64,000 nucleotides of DNA, taken from Actinomyces succiniciruminis (GTDB taxonomy: Bacteria; Actinomycetota; Actinomycetes; Actinomycetales; Actinomycetaceae). How positions within the stretch are numbered: the stretch's first letter is position 1; each line of letters starts with the position of its first letter. The stretch lies in assembly GCF_900002405.1 (NCBI RefSeq), contig NZ_LK995470.1, forward strand, positions 1-64,000. The letters run 5' to 3'. The position numbers were made by a program, and so were the translations under genes. Of this stretch, positions 7,229 through 17,490 are shown piece by piece. Under the pieces are notes generated by a model. The model made no database searches. It was not told the origin of the DNA and saw nothing but the letters and a program-made list of their open reading frames with translations.

Positions 7229-8376
7229 AACAGACCATGATGCAGAGCATCCAGACACGCCGAATCTCAGGGCACTTGGACCGCGTGGGTGCCGTCGCCC
7301 GCAAGGACCTGCGTCAGTGGGCCCGCGACCGACAGGCCCTGGCCGGCCCCATGCTCATCCCGCTGGTGCTGATGTTCCTGTGCGGCATCCTGTTCGGCTT
7401 CGGCGGAGACGAGTGGAACATCGGACTGGTCAATGAGGGGGAGGGGCCGCACGCGGCCGCCTTCGAGGCGGAGGTTCGCGGCCTGCGCAGCAACATCAGC
7501 CCCTACTTCCGCGTGGTGACCACCGACGCCGAGCGGGCCGAGCAGTTGGTGGCCGCCGGCCGCCTGCACCTGGTGGTCACCATCCCAGCCGACTTCGATG
7601 AACGCGTCGAGGCGGGGCAGACCCCGGTACTGCACACCAGGACCTACAACATCAATACCGACATGATGAAGAACGCCCGCCTGCGGCTGAGTCGCGCAAT
7701 ACAGGACTACGCCGCCGCGCAGGCGCCCGGCGCCGCGCCGGTCACCGTCATCCAGACGACCACCCGCTCAGACGACGTATGGCGGCGCACCTTCATCGGA
7801 CACAGCGCCGTCATCCTCGCAGTCATGGTCGGCTCCGCCCTCAACGCTGCGATCATGGTTGCGCGCGAATGGGAGCACCGCACCGTCAAGGAGGTGCGGC
7901 TCGCGCCCCGGCCCCTGGGCGATGTCACCGCCGGAACGCTGGTCGCCGCCGTCATCGCCGGAGGCATCAGCACCCTGGTCACGCTGGCGGTCGCGGCGGC
8001 CGTCTTCGGGGTACGCATTCCCATGGGGCGCTTACCGGCGCTGGCGGCCCTGGCCGCATTGACCTCATTGGCGTGCGCCGGGTTCGGCGTCGCGATCGGT
8101 GCCTGGCTGCGGGACTATCGCACCGTGCAGCCACTGCTCATGATCACCTTTGCGGGATCGTTCTTCGCCTCGGGCGGCTTCTCGTCGCTCGCCACCCTGC
8201 CCCGTGCGGTGCAGACATTCGACCGCTTCTGGCCACCGGCCTACGTGTTCGAGACCATGCAGGCCCAGGCGTGGATGACCGCGCCACCATCGGCGATGCC
8301 CGCGCTGATCGGCTGCGCCGTGGCCGCCGCGGTGGGAGTTGGGCTTGGGGCGTGGGCCCTGCGCCGGCGGCTATAG
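7225..8376 (+). CDS. ABC-2 type permease, second subunit
   Basis: This is a 383-aa paralogue of the preceding permease with the same layout: an N-terminal helix, an extracytoplasmic domain and a C-terminal helix bundle. The start is uncertain. GTG 7225 overlaps the upstream stop (GTGA) but sits only 3 bases after GGAGG (7217-7221), whereas ATG 7237 or 7240 is 15-18 bases away. I chose 7225 because the whole cluster uses stop/start overlaps. It is the last gene of the exporter operon. Confidence 0.85.
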   Translation: MKQTMMQSIQTRRISGHLDRVGAVARKDLRQWARDRQALAGPMLIPLVLMFLCGILFGFGGDEWNIGLVNEGEGPHAAAFEAEVRGLRSNISPYFRVVTTDAERAEQLVAAGRLHLVVTIPADFDERVEAGQTPVLHTRTYNINTDMMKNARLRLSRAIQDYAAAQAPGAAPVTVIQTTTRSDDVWRRTFIGHSAVILAVMVGSALNAAIMVAREWEHRTVKEVRLAPRPLGDVTAGTLVAAVIAGGISTLVTLAVAAAVFGVRIPMGRLPALAALAALTSLACAGFGVAIGAWLRDYRTVQPLLMITFAGSFFASGGFSSLATLPRAVQTFDRFWPPAYVFETMQAQAWMTAPPSAMPALIGCAVAAAVGVGLGAWALRRRL

Positions 8377-8440
8377 GCGGGCTAGCCAGTTCGAGGGCGT
8401 GGTGTCTGACGGGTCCAATCAGCATGGATCCGCTCGACGG

Positions 8441-9853
8441 CTAGACATCCGCGCCCAGGGCGGTGAGCATGGGGCGCATCTTCGCCGTGGTTTCAGCCAG
8501 TTCGTCGGCGGGCACCGATTCCGGCATGATCCCGCCACCGCCGAACACCCGCGCCGGCGCCTCCGGTCCCGCCCCGCCGGGCGGCAGCGCGGCACTGCGC
8601 AGCGCGATGCACCACTCGCCCTCGCCGTGCCAGTCCACCCAGCCGACCGGACCGGCGTACCGGCCCCGGTCCATGCCCTCGACCTCGGCGATGACGCGGG
8701 CGGCCGCGGCGGTGGGGGTGCCACATACGGCGGCGGTGGGGTGCAGCGCGCCCACCAGGGACAGCGCCCCCGTGTCCCCGGCGACCACGCCGGTGATGTC
8801 GGTGGCCAGGTGTAGTACGTTCGGCAGCGTCAGCACCCGCGGCGCGGCGGCCTCCACCACCGAGCACAAGGGCTCCAGGGATGAAAGCGCCGAGGCGCGC
8901 GCGAACTCGTGCTCGGCCCGGTTCTTCGCCGACGCCGCCAGCCACTGCGCAAGTCGCTCCGCCTCGCGCTCGCGGGTCGCCGCGTCACCCGGGTGGCGGC
9001 GCGCGGTGCCTGCCAGCACCCGGCTGGCGAGGCGCCGATTCTCCAGCCGCACCAGCAGCTCCGGGGTGGCTCCCACCATGGAATCCACGGCGAAGGTCCA
9101 GCACGGCGGGTAGTTCGCCCCCAGGCGCCGCAGTAGATCACCGGTCGCCAGGGGTGCTGCCGGCCTCACCAGCAGATCCCGCGCCAGCACCACCTTGCGC
9201 GCCTCGCCGGCGGCTATGCGTCGTCGCACCTCCGCGACGGCGGCCAGGTAGTCGGCCTCGGGCAGTGCCCCGGCCGAGACCACGGGGGCCTCGGGGGAGG
9301 GGACATCCGTCTGGGCGGACGCGGGCGGGCGCAGCCGGGCCAGGACCTCCGCCACCTCCGGGTGCGCCTCGCCATCGGCCACGGCGGTGGTCAGCCACGC
9401 CCCGAAGTCATCCAGGCCCACGAGCACGCGCGGCACGGTCAGCACGGAGACGGCGGCGGAGGCGGGGGAGAAGGCGATGGCGCCCAGGGCCACCGGGCCG
9501 GTGCCGGGCCGCACCAGCGCGTCGCGCCACCAGGAGGCGTACACGGTGGCCCGCCAGGCGCTCCGCAGCGCCTCAATCCGATCCGGCCCCTGCGCCTCCA
9601 GCCGCAGCGCCTGCCCCCAACCGACCAGGCCGCGCCCGTGCCGCACCCAGCTGACGACATCCTCCCGCCCCGCCAGGAGGTCGAGCAGTCCCGTACCGCC
9701 GTCGCCGCCCTCCGGGGTGATGACGCCGGCTGGCAGGGCGACGGTGCGGAAGGACAGGTGCGGCGGTGCGGCGGCGGCCTGCACCGCGGACAAGGCCGGT
9801 GCGGCGGGCGCGGGGTGGGCCGAGGAGTCCGGGGCGGGCCCGGGAGCACCCAC
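8441..9853 (-). CDS. menF: Isochorismate synthase (menaquinone pathway)
   Basis: This 470-aa chorismate-utilising enzyme converts chorismate to isochorismate, the first committed step to menaquinone. The conserved C-terminal catalytic region includes GAIAF-like strands, LHPTAAVCGTP, the acidic VEGMDRGRYAGPVGW segment and FGGGGIMPESVPADEL. The N-terminal 50 residues are Ala/Pro-rich. GTG 9853 begins one base after the menG stop codon on the same strand, so menG and menF are coupled. A siderophore EntC/DhbC role is possible by family, but adjacency to menG and, across a divergent promoter region, menJ favours menaquinone. Confidence 0.88.
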   Translation of the reverse strand: MGAPGPAPDSSAHPAPAAPALSAVQAAAAPPHLSFRTVALPAGVITPEGGDGGTGLLDLLAGREDVVSWVRHGRGLVGWGQALRLEAQGPDRIEALRSAWRATVYASWWRDALVRPGTGPVALGAIAFSPASAAVSVLTVPRVLVGLDDFGAWLTTAVADGEAHPEVAEVLARLRPPASAQTDVPSPEAPVVSAGALPEADYLAAVAEVRRRIAAGEARKVVLARDLLVRPAAPLATGDLLRRLGANYPPCWTFAVDSMVGATPELLVRLENRRLASRVLAGTARRHPGDAATREREAERLAQWLAASAKNRAEHEFARASALSSLEPLCSVVEAAAPRVLTLPNVLHLATDITGVVAGDTGALSLVGALHPTAAVCGTPTAAAARVIAEVEGMDRGRYAGPVGWVDWHGEGEWCIALRSAALPPGGAGPEAPARVFGGGGIMPESVPADELAETTAKMRPMLTALGADV

Positions 9854-9854
9854 C

Positions 9855-10589
9855 TCAGGCCTCCGGGGCCGTCGGCGCAGCGGCGTCCGCGGGGATCCCC
9901 GGCTTGGTGGCGCGGTGGATGGCCACGATCCCGCCGGACAGGTTCTTGTAACCCACGCCCCGCCAGCCGGCGTCCTGGATCAGTGCGGCCAGGGCCTCCT
10001 GGTCGGGCCAGGCCAGGATCGACTCGCCCAGGTAGCCGTAGGCGTCGGCATTGGAGGACACCAGCCTCCCGGCCGCCGGCAGGGCAGTGCCCAGGTAGAA
10101 GCGGTACAGGCGCCGGAACGCCGCATGCACGGGGGTGGAGAACTCGGCGATCACCAGCCGCCCACCGGGCCGAGTCACCCGCGCCATCTCCGCCAGCGCC
10201 GCCGCCGTGTCCTGCACATTGCGCAGTCCGTAGGAGACGGTGACCACGTCGAAGTCGGCGTCGGGGAAGGGCAGGGCGGTGGCGTCGCCGACCACGAACT
10301 CGATCTCGGGGTGGCGGCGGCGTCCCTCGGCCACCATGCCGGCGGACAGGTCGCAGGCCACCACCTGCGCGCCGTCGGCCGCGTAATCGACGCTGGAGGT
10401 GCCGGTGCCGGCGGCCAGGTCCAGCACCCGCATGCCGGGGCGGGCCGCGACGGTCGCGCGCGTGACCGCGCGCCACATGCGCACCTGCCACAGGCTCATG
10501 ACGTCATTAGTCAGGTCATAGCGGCGCGCGACGGCGTCGAACATGCCCGCGACCTCGCGCGGGTCCTTGGCGAGAGAGGCTCGACTCAT
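9855..10589 (-). CDS. menG: Demethylmenaquinone methyltransferase
   Basis: This 244-aa UbiE/MenG-family SAM-dependent methyltransferase catalyses the last step of menaquinone synthesis, C-methylation of demethylmenaquinone. The SAM-binding motif is [12 protein letters not shown], followed by the acidic CDLSAGM strand and [14 protein letters not shown], a UbiE hallmark. It sits immediately upstream of menF and divergent from menJ and the nuo operon, so quinone synthesis and its main user share this locus. Confidence 0.92.
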   Translation of the reverse strand: MSRASLAKDPREVAGMFDAVARRYDLTNDVMSLWQVRMWRAVTRATVAARPGMRVLDLAAGTGTSSVDYAADGAQVVACDLSAGMVAEGRRRHPEIEFVVGDATALPFPDADFDVVTVSYGLRNVQDTAAALAEMARVTRPGGRLVIAEFSTPVHAAFRRLYRFYLGTALPAAGRLVSSNADAYGYLGESILAWPDQEALAALIQDAGWRGVGYKNLSGGIVAIHRATKPGIPADAAAPTAPEA

Positions 10590-10931
10590 GGGCCGATCCT
10601 CGCAGATTCCGCGGCCGCCTCCGACACGCCGGGCCGCCCGCGTCGGGGGAGTGCCGGCGCCGCCGCGTCAACGGGGACTAATTCGCAAGGCAAGGTATGT
10701 CTAAATAGGTGACCTGTGCTGCCCTCCCGGGGCCGCCCCCGAGCGCGTCGGGAACACGAACTTCTGGGAATTCCGGGGGAAAACCGCTCGGCCCGCGCCG
10801 AGCCGCCGCCCCCTGCCTGCGGCGCCGGGAACAGTCGGTAATGTCTTCGGCGGTCCCGTCTGCCTGCAGGGCCGTGGCCGTCCGGCGGCCAGCATCCCCA
10901 CCCGTACGAGCGCAAACGAAGGAGGCGCGCA
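10590..10931. promoter_or_regulatory. Divergent promoter region between menG and menJ/nuo
   Basis: These 342 bp separate the minus-strand menGF genes from the plus-strand menJ-nuo operon and must carry at least two promoters. The only AT-richer segment is around 10684-10712 (AGGTATGTCTAAATAGG), a likely -10 area. That segment faintly resembles half of an iron-regulator (DtxR/IdeR) box, but the match is too poor to claim. The menJ ribosome site AAGGAGG lies at 10919-10925. Confidence 0.5.
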
Positions 10932-12224
10932 GTGACGACCGAGCAGCTGAGCGCCGACGTCGTAGTCGTGGGGGCCGGTCCCGCCGGATCCTCCGCCGCC
11001 TACCACCTGGCCAAGCTCGGTCTGGACGTGCTGCTGCTCGAGCGCCACGAACTCGGCCGCGACAAGGTCTGTGGGGACGGGCTCACCCCCTCCGCCGTGC
11101 GTGAACTGGTCAACATGGGTGTGGACACCTCCACCTGGCGGCGCAACCGGGGGCTGCGCGTCATCGGCGGCGGGCATCAGCTGCATATTCCCTGGCCCGA
11201 GCAGGCCAGCCTGCCCGCCTATGCGCTGGCGCGACGCCGCAGCCAGCTGGACCGGGACCTGGCCACCCACGCCGTCGTCGCCGGCGCCCGTCTGCTCACC
11301 GGCGTCACCGCCACCGCCCCCGTCACCGGCCCCTCGGGGCGCGTCATCGGCGTGCAGGTCCGCCCCACCCCGCGCCACCCCGAGCCCGGCGTCGAGGCGC
11401 CCACCACCATCACCGCCCCGCTGGTCATGGACGCCGGCGGGGTCTCCGCCCGCCTGGCCACCGCCGTCGGCCGCACCCGCGACGAGCGCCGACCGCTGGG
11501 AGTGGCCGTGCGCGCCTACTTCCGCTCCCCGCGCGCCGACGACGACTGGATGGAGTCCCGCCTGGAACTGTGGGACGGACCCGCCGGCCACTCCGACCTG
11601 CTGCCCGGTTACGGCTGGATCTGGAGCGTGGGCGACGGTCTGGTCAATGTGGGCCTGGGGTCGGTGAGCTCGACGCCGGCGGCCGCCTCCACCCGTGGCA
11701 TCGACTACCGCGCCGTGTTCAAGCGCTGGCTCGCGCACGTGCCCGCATCCTGGGGCTTCACCCCCGAGAACCAGGTCGGCCGCACCGCCTCGGCCGCCCT
11801 GCCCATGGCCTTCAACCGCAAGCCCCACTACGCCGACGGGCTCATGCTGCTGGGCGACGCCGGCGGCATGGTCTCGCCCTTCAACGGGGAGGGCATCGCC
11901 CAGGCGCTCGCATCCGGGCGCCTGGCGGCCGAGGCGGCGGCCCAGGCGGCGGCGCGTCCCACGGCGTCGGGCCGTGAGCTCGCCCTGTCCCAGTACCCCG
12001 CCGCCCTGGAGACGCAGATGGGCGGCTACTACACGCTGGGCCGCATTTTCGTGGCCCTGATCGAGCATCCCGAGGTGATGCGCGTGTGCACCCGCTACGG
12101 GCTGCCCCGCAAGCGCCTCATGCGGCTCGTCGCCAAGCTCCTGTCCGACGGCTGGGAGCGCCGCGGCGGCGACGGAATCGACCACTTCATCCAACTTCTG
12201 ACAAGGATGGTGCCGGCAGCATGA
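10932..12224 (+). CDS. menJ: FAD-dependent geranylgeranyl reductase family protein (menaquinone reductase MenJ-like)
   Basis: This 430-aa flavoprotein probably reduces one or more double bonds of the menaquinone isoprenoid chain. The FAD-binding Rossmann motif [20 protein letters not shown] lies at residues 11-30, followed by RDKVCGDGL, typical of the family, and the second FAD motif [24 protein letters not shown] 10932 has a strong AAGGAGG seven bases upstream. It overlaps nuoA by ATGA (12221-12224). In mycobacteria the MenJ gene lies beside a polyprenyl synthase and htpX; here the same three families occur at 10.9, 28.8 and 32.9 kb with nuo inserted. The exact bonds reduced are inferred. 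Confidence 0.85.
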   Translation: MTTEQLSADVVVVGAGPAGSSAAYHLAKLGLDVLLLERHELGRDKVCGDGLTPSAVRELVNMGVDTSTWRRNRGLRVIGGGHQLHIPWPEQASLPAYALARRRSQLDRDLATHAVVAGARLLTGVTATAPVTGPSGRVIGVQVRPTPRHPEPGVEAPTTITAPLVMDAGGVSARLATAVGRTRDERRPLGVAVRAYFRSPRADDDWMESRLELWDGPAGHSDLLPGYGWIWSVGDGLVNVGLGSVSSTPAAASTRGIDYRAVFKRWLAHVPASWGFTPENQVGRTASAALPMAFNRKPHYADGLMLLGDAGGMVSPFNGEGIAQALASGRLAAEAAAQAAARPTASGRELALSQYPAALETQMGGYYTLGRIFVALIEHPEVMRVCTRYGLPRKRLMRLVAKLLSDGWERRGGDGIDHFIQLLTRMVPAA

Positions 12225-12580
12225 ACCCCTACGTCTCTCTGCTCATCATGGCGGCGGTCGCCATGGTCATCGCCATCGGTGGCCTGGTGCTGTCCGCCAT
12301 CGTGAGCCCCAACCGGCGCAACCGGGTCAAGGTCGCCAACTACGAGTGCGGCATCGACCCCACCCCGACCAACACCGACCACGGGCGCTTCCCGGTGGCC
12401 TTCTACCTGGTCGGCATGACCTTCATCATCTTCGACGTCGAGGTCGTCTTCCTCTACCCCTGGGCCACCGCCTTCGCGCAACTGGGCTTCTTCGGGTTGA
12501 GCGCGGCCCTCGTCTTCATCGTCCTGATCACGGTGCCCTACGTCCTCGAGTGGCGCCGCGGCGGCCTGGACTGGGAGTAA
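12221..12580 (+). CDS. nuoA: NADH-quinone oxidoreductase subunit A
   Basis: This is a small 119-aa membrane subunit with three helices near the peripheral arm junction of complex I. The conserved loop [22 protein letters not shown] includes the cysteine that changes exposure with enzyme state. The ATG at 12221 overlaps the menJ stop, with AAGGA upstream in the menJ coding end. First of fourteen nuo genes in canonical A-to-N order. Confidence 0.96.
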   Translation: MNPYVSLLIMAAVAMVIAIGGLVLSAIVSPNRRNRVKVANYECGIDPTPTNTDHGRFPVAFYLVGMTFIIFDVEVVFLYPWATAFAQLGFFGLSAALVFIVLITVPYVLEWRRGGLDWE

Positions 12581-12594
12581 GGAGTAACCCCCTC

Positions 12595-13215
12595 ATGGAC
12601 ATGCACGAGTACCGGGAGAAGATGCTCCACATCCCTTCCAAGCGGGATGACCCGTACGCCCAGGCGCTGGAAAGCGTCGAGGGCCCCGGCTTCATGCTCA
12701 CCACGGTGGCCAAGCTCGCCGACCTGGCGCAGGCGCGCTCGCTGTGGCCGGTGACCATGGGCCTGGCCTGCTGCGCCATCGAGATGATGGCCACCGGCAC
12801 GCCCCGCTTCGACATGGCCCGTTTCGGCTGGGAGGTCTTCCGCGCCTCCCCGCGCCACTCCGACGTCATGATCGTCTCCGGCCGCGTCTCCCACAAGATG
12901 GCGCCGGTGGTGCGCAACGTCTACGACTCCATGCCCGAGCCCAAGTGGGTCATCTCCATGGGGGCCTGCGCCTCCTCCGGCGGCGTGTTCAACAACTACG
13001 CCGTGGTCCAGGGCGCCGACCACATCGTGCCGGTGGACATCTACCTGCCCGGCTGCCCGCCCCGCCCCGAGATGCTCCTGAACGCCATGCTTGAGCTCAC
13101 CCGCCAGATCGAGCGCAAGCCGATCTTCGCCCACCGCGAGGAGATCGCCCGCGCCGTCGAGGCGGCCGCCCTCAAGGCCACCCCCACCGCCGAGATGAAG
13201 GGGCTGCTCGCATGA
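12595..13215 (+). CDS. nuoB: NADH-quinone oxidoreductase subunit B
   Basis: This 206-aa subunit carries the terminal [4Fe-4S] cluster N2 that hands electrons to quinone. Ligand cysteines are visible as [17 protein letters not shown] and [14 protein letters not shown] at 12581-12584 precedes the ATG by 10 bases; a second ATG at 12601 is possible. The 3' end overlaps nuoC by ATGA. Confidence 0.97.
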   Translation: MDMHEYREKMLHIPSKRDDPYAQALESVEGPGFMLTTVAKLADLAQARSLWPVTMGLACCAIEMMATGTPRFDMARFGWEVFRASPRHSDVMIVSGRVSHKMAPVVRNVYDSMPEPKWVISMGACASSGGVFNNYAVVQGADHIVPVDIYLPGCPPRPEMLLNAMLELTRQIERKPIFAHREEIARAVEAAALKATPTAEMKGLLA

Positions 13216-13982
13216 GCACCGACAACGCCGCGAACCCCACAGCCGAGCCCGACGCCGTCGCCGAGACCGCCCCCGCCGTCCCGGAGATCGCCGGCCAGCC
13301 GGTGCGCGAGGAACTGCGCCTGGAGGTCATCGGTGCCCACACCGGCCAGTTCGGCGCCGCCGACGCCGGCGACACCACCGGCTACGGCGACACCACCAGC
13401 GTGGTCGCCCTCGCGCCCGCCGCCACCCGCCCCTACGGGGGGTGGTTCGACGACGTCGTCGACGCCCTGATCGAGGACCTCACCGAGGCGGGGGTCGAGC
13501 CGGCCGCCGCCATCGAGAAGGTCGTTGTCGAGCACGACGAGCTGACCGTGTTCGTCACCCGCGAGCACCTGCTGGACGTGGCCCGGCCCCTGCGTGACGA
13601 CCAGGACCTGCGCTTCGAGCTGTGCCTGGGCGTCACCGGCGTGCACTACCCGGGCGACGCCGGCCGCGAGCTGCACGCCTGCTACGAGCTGATCTCCCTG
13701 ACCCACGGCGCCCGCGCCCTGCGCCTGGAGGTCACCTGCCCCGCCTCCGACCCGCACGTGCCCTCGCTCGTGCCGGTGTACCCGGGCAATGACTGGCACG
13801 AGCGCGAGGCCTGGGACCTGATGGGCATCGTCTTCGACGGCCACCCCAACCTGACGCGCTCGGCCATGCCCGACGACTGGGTCGGGCACCCCCAGCGTAA
13901 GGACTACCCCCTCGGCGGCATCCCCGTCGAGTACAAGGGCGCCTCAACCGCCACCGCCGACACCCGGAGGTCGTACCGCTGA
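13212..13982 (+). CDS. nuoC: NADH-quinone oxidoreductase subunit C
   Basis: This 256-aa subunit of the peripheral arm is separate from NuoD, as usual in actinobacteria. The 30-kDa subunit signature [19 protein letters not shown] and the end region LRKDYPL-like [14 protein letters not shown] are clear. An acidic, Ala-rich N-terminal extension of about 35 residues precedes the domain. Coupled at both ends (ATGA upstream, TGATG downstream). Confidence 0.96.
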   Translation: MSTDNAANPTAEPDAVAETAPAVPEIAGQPVREELRLEVIGAHTGQFGAADAGDTTGYGDTTSVVALAPAATRPYGGWFDDVVDALIEDLTEAGVEPAAAIEKVVVEHDELTVFVTREHLLDVARPLRDDQDLRFELCLGVTGVHYPGDAGRELHACYELISLTHGARALRLEVTCPASDPHVPSLVPVYPGNDWHEREAWDLMGIVFDGHPNLTRSAMPDDWVGHPQRKDYPLGGIPVEYKGASTATADTRRSYR

Positions 13983-15361
13983 TGAGCAACATGCACGCCA
14001 CCGGCCCCGCCACCGACTCCCTCGCCGACGGCGCCCCCCAGTTCACCGCCAACGGCGGCGACTGGGACGACATCGCCGCCCAGATCGCCGCCCGTGATGA
14101 GGAGGACCGCCTCCAGCACGACCGCGTCGTGGTCAACATGGGCCCGATCCACCCCTCCACCCACGGGGTGCTGCGCCTGCTGCTGGAGACGGACGGGGAG
14201 ACGGTCACCGAGCTGCGCGCCGGCACCGGCTTCCTGCACACCGGCATCGAGAAGAACATGGAGTACCGCACCTGGGTGCAGGGGGAGACCTTCGTAACCC
14301 GCATGGACTACGTGGCCCCCTTCTTCCAGGAGGTCGGCTACGCCCTGGCGGTGGAGAAGCTCCTGGGCATCACCGACGACGTCCCCGAGAAGGCGACCGT
14401 CGCCCGCGTGGTGCTCATGGAACTCAACCGGATCGCCAGCCACGTGGTGGCCATCGGCTCGGCCGGCAACGAGATGGGCGGCACCACGCTGATGACCATC
14501 TCCTTCCGCTGCCGCGAGAACATCCTGCGCGCCTTCGAAATGGCCACCGGGCTGCGCATGAACCACGCCTACGTGCGCCCCGGCGGCCTGGCCCAGGACC
14601 TGCCGGAGGGATTCACCGACTTCGTCCGCTCGGTCATGCCCAACATCAAGAACGACCTGGGCGAGCTGGAATCCCTGCTCATGGCCAACCCGATTCTGAA
14701 GTCCCGGTTCGTGGGCATCGGCGAGATGAGCCTCGCCGCCGCCATGGCCATGGGCCTGACCGGCCCGTGCGTGAAGGCGGCCGGCTACCCGCTGGACATG
14801 CGCAAGCTGCGCCCCTACTGCGGGTATGAGACCTACGACTTCGAGGTCCCCGTCTACGACAACTCCGACTGCTACAACCGGCTGCGGGTCCGCTTCGACG
14901 AGTGCTACCAGTCGCTCAAGATCGTCTCCCAGGCGCTGGACCGGCTCGACGAGATCGCCGCCCGCGGCGACGATCCGTCCAACACCGTCATGGTCGCGGA
15001 CCCGACCATCGCCTGGCCGGCCCGCATGGCCATCGCCACCGACGGGCAGGGCCAGTCCCTGGAGCACGTCAAGGAGATCATGGGCACCTCCATGGAGTCC
15101 CTGATCCACCACTTCAAGCTCGTCACCCAGGGGTTCCGGGTACCGGCCGGGCAGGTGTACCAGACCGTTGAGCACGCCAAGGGCGTCCTCGGCATCCAGG
15201 CCGTCTCCGACGGCGGCACCCGCCCCTACCGGGTCCACTTCCGCGACCCCTCCTACTCCAACCTGCAATCGCTGGCCATGATGTGCGAGGGCGGCATGAT
15301 CGCCGACGTCGTCGCCTCACTGTCCTCGATCGACCCCGTCCTGGGAGGCGTGGACCGCTAA
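13982..15361 (+). CDS. nuoD: NADH-quinone oxidoreductase subunit D
   Basis: This 459-aa 49-kDa-type subunit forms the quinone-binding pocket with NuoB. Signatures include [36 protein letters not shown], the NRIASH region and the C-terminal PGGVDR-like DPVLGGVDR. Start TGATG overlaps nuoC and the stop TAATG overlaps nuoE. Confidence 0.97.
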   Translation: MSNMHATGPATDSLADGAPQFTANGGDWDDIAAQIAARDEEDRLQHDRVVVNMGPIHPSTHGVLRLLLETDGETVTELRAGTGFLHTGIEKNMEYRTWVQGETFVTRMDYVAPFFQEVGYALAVEKLLGITDDVPEKATVARVVLMELNRIASHVVAIGSAGNEMGGTTLMTISFRCRENILRAFEMATGLRMNHAYVRPGGLAQDLPEGFTDFVRSVMPNIKNDLGELESLLMANPILKSRFVGIGEMSLAAAMAMGLTGPCVKAAGYPLDMRKLRPYCGYETYDFEVPVYDNSDCYNRLRVRFDECYQSLKIVSQALDRLDEIAARGDDPSNTVMVADPTIAWPARMAIATDGQGQSLEHVKEIMGTSMESLIHHFKLVTQGFRVPAGQVYQTVEHAKGVLGIQAVSDGGTRPYRVHFRDPSYSNLQSLAMMCEGGMIADVVASLSSIDPVLGGVDR

Positions 15362-16124
15362 TGAGCACCCTTGAGAACACCCCCGCCCCGGCCGACGCCG
15401 CCGGCATCGCCCTCGGTTACGCCCCCGACGTGGCCGCGCAGCTGGACGCCGACATCGCCGAGATCATGTCCCGCTACCCGGCCGGGCATGAGCGCAGCGC
15501 CATCATCCCCATGCTGCACCTGATGCAGAGCGTGGACGGCTACGTGTCCCCGGCCGGCATCGCCCTGGTCGCCCAGAAGCTGGGGCTGACCCGCTCCGAG
15601 GTGTCCGCCGTCGCCACCTTCTACAGCCAGTTCCGCCGTCACCCCGCCGGCGAGTACCACGTGGGCGTGTGCACCAACGCGCTGTGCGCCGTCATGGGCG
15701 GCGACGACGTCTGGCAGGCCGTCAGCGAGCACACCGGCCTGGGCAGCGACGAGACCAGCGCGGACGGCCGCATCAGCCTGGAGCGGGTGGAGTGCAACGC
15801 CGCCTGCGACTACGCCCCCGTGGTGATGGTCAACTGGGAGTTCTTCGACAACCAGACCCCCGCCTCCGCCGTGGACCTGGTTGAGCGGCTCGAACGCGGC
15901 GAGGACATCACCCCCACCCGCGGCCCGGAGACCGTGCCCACCTTCCGGGAGAACGAGCGGCTGCTGGCCGGCTTCGACGACGGCCGTGCCGACGAGGGCA
16001 TTGCCGCCGGCGAGTCCAGCCTGCGCGGCCTGCGCCTGGCCCGCGAGCACGACTGGACCGCTCCCCGCGAGCAGCCCGCCGCCGAGGCGGCCCACACCGA
16101 CGCACCCACTCAGGAGGAGGACAA

Positions 16125-16128
<4 letters not shown>
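15361..16128 (+). CDS. nuoE: NADH-quinone oxidoreductase subunit E
   Basis: This 255-aa 24-kDa-type subunit holds a [2Fe-2S] cluster near the NADH site. The four ligands are present in VGVCTNALCAV and VECNAACDYAPVV. An Ala/acidic C-terminal tail of about 60 residues follows the domain. The ATG at 15361 shares its A with the nuoD stop; the gene overlaps nuoF by GTGA. Confidence 0.96.
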
Positions 16129-17486
<1,358 letters not shown>

Positions 17487-17490
17487 CCAG

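Noticed and set aside
10693-10710. Iron-regulator (DtxR/IdeR) box in front of menJ
   Set aside because: Only one half of the consensus is approximated; too weak to report as a site.
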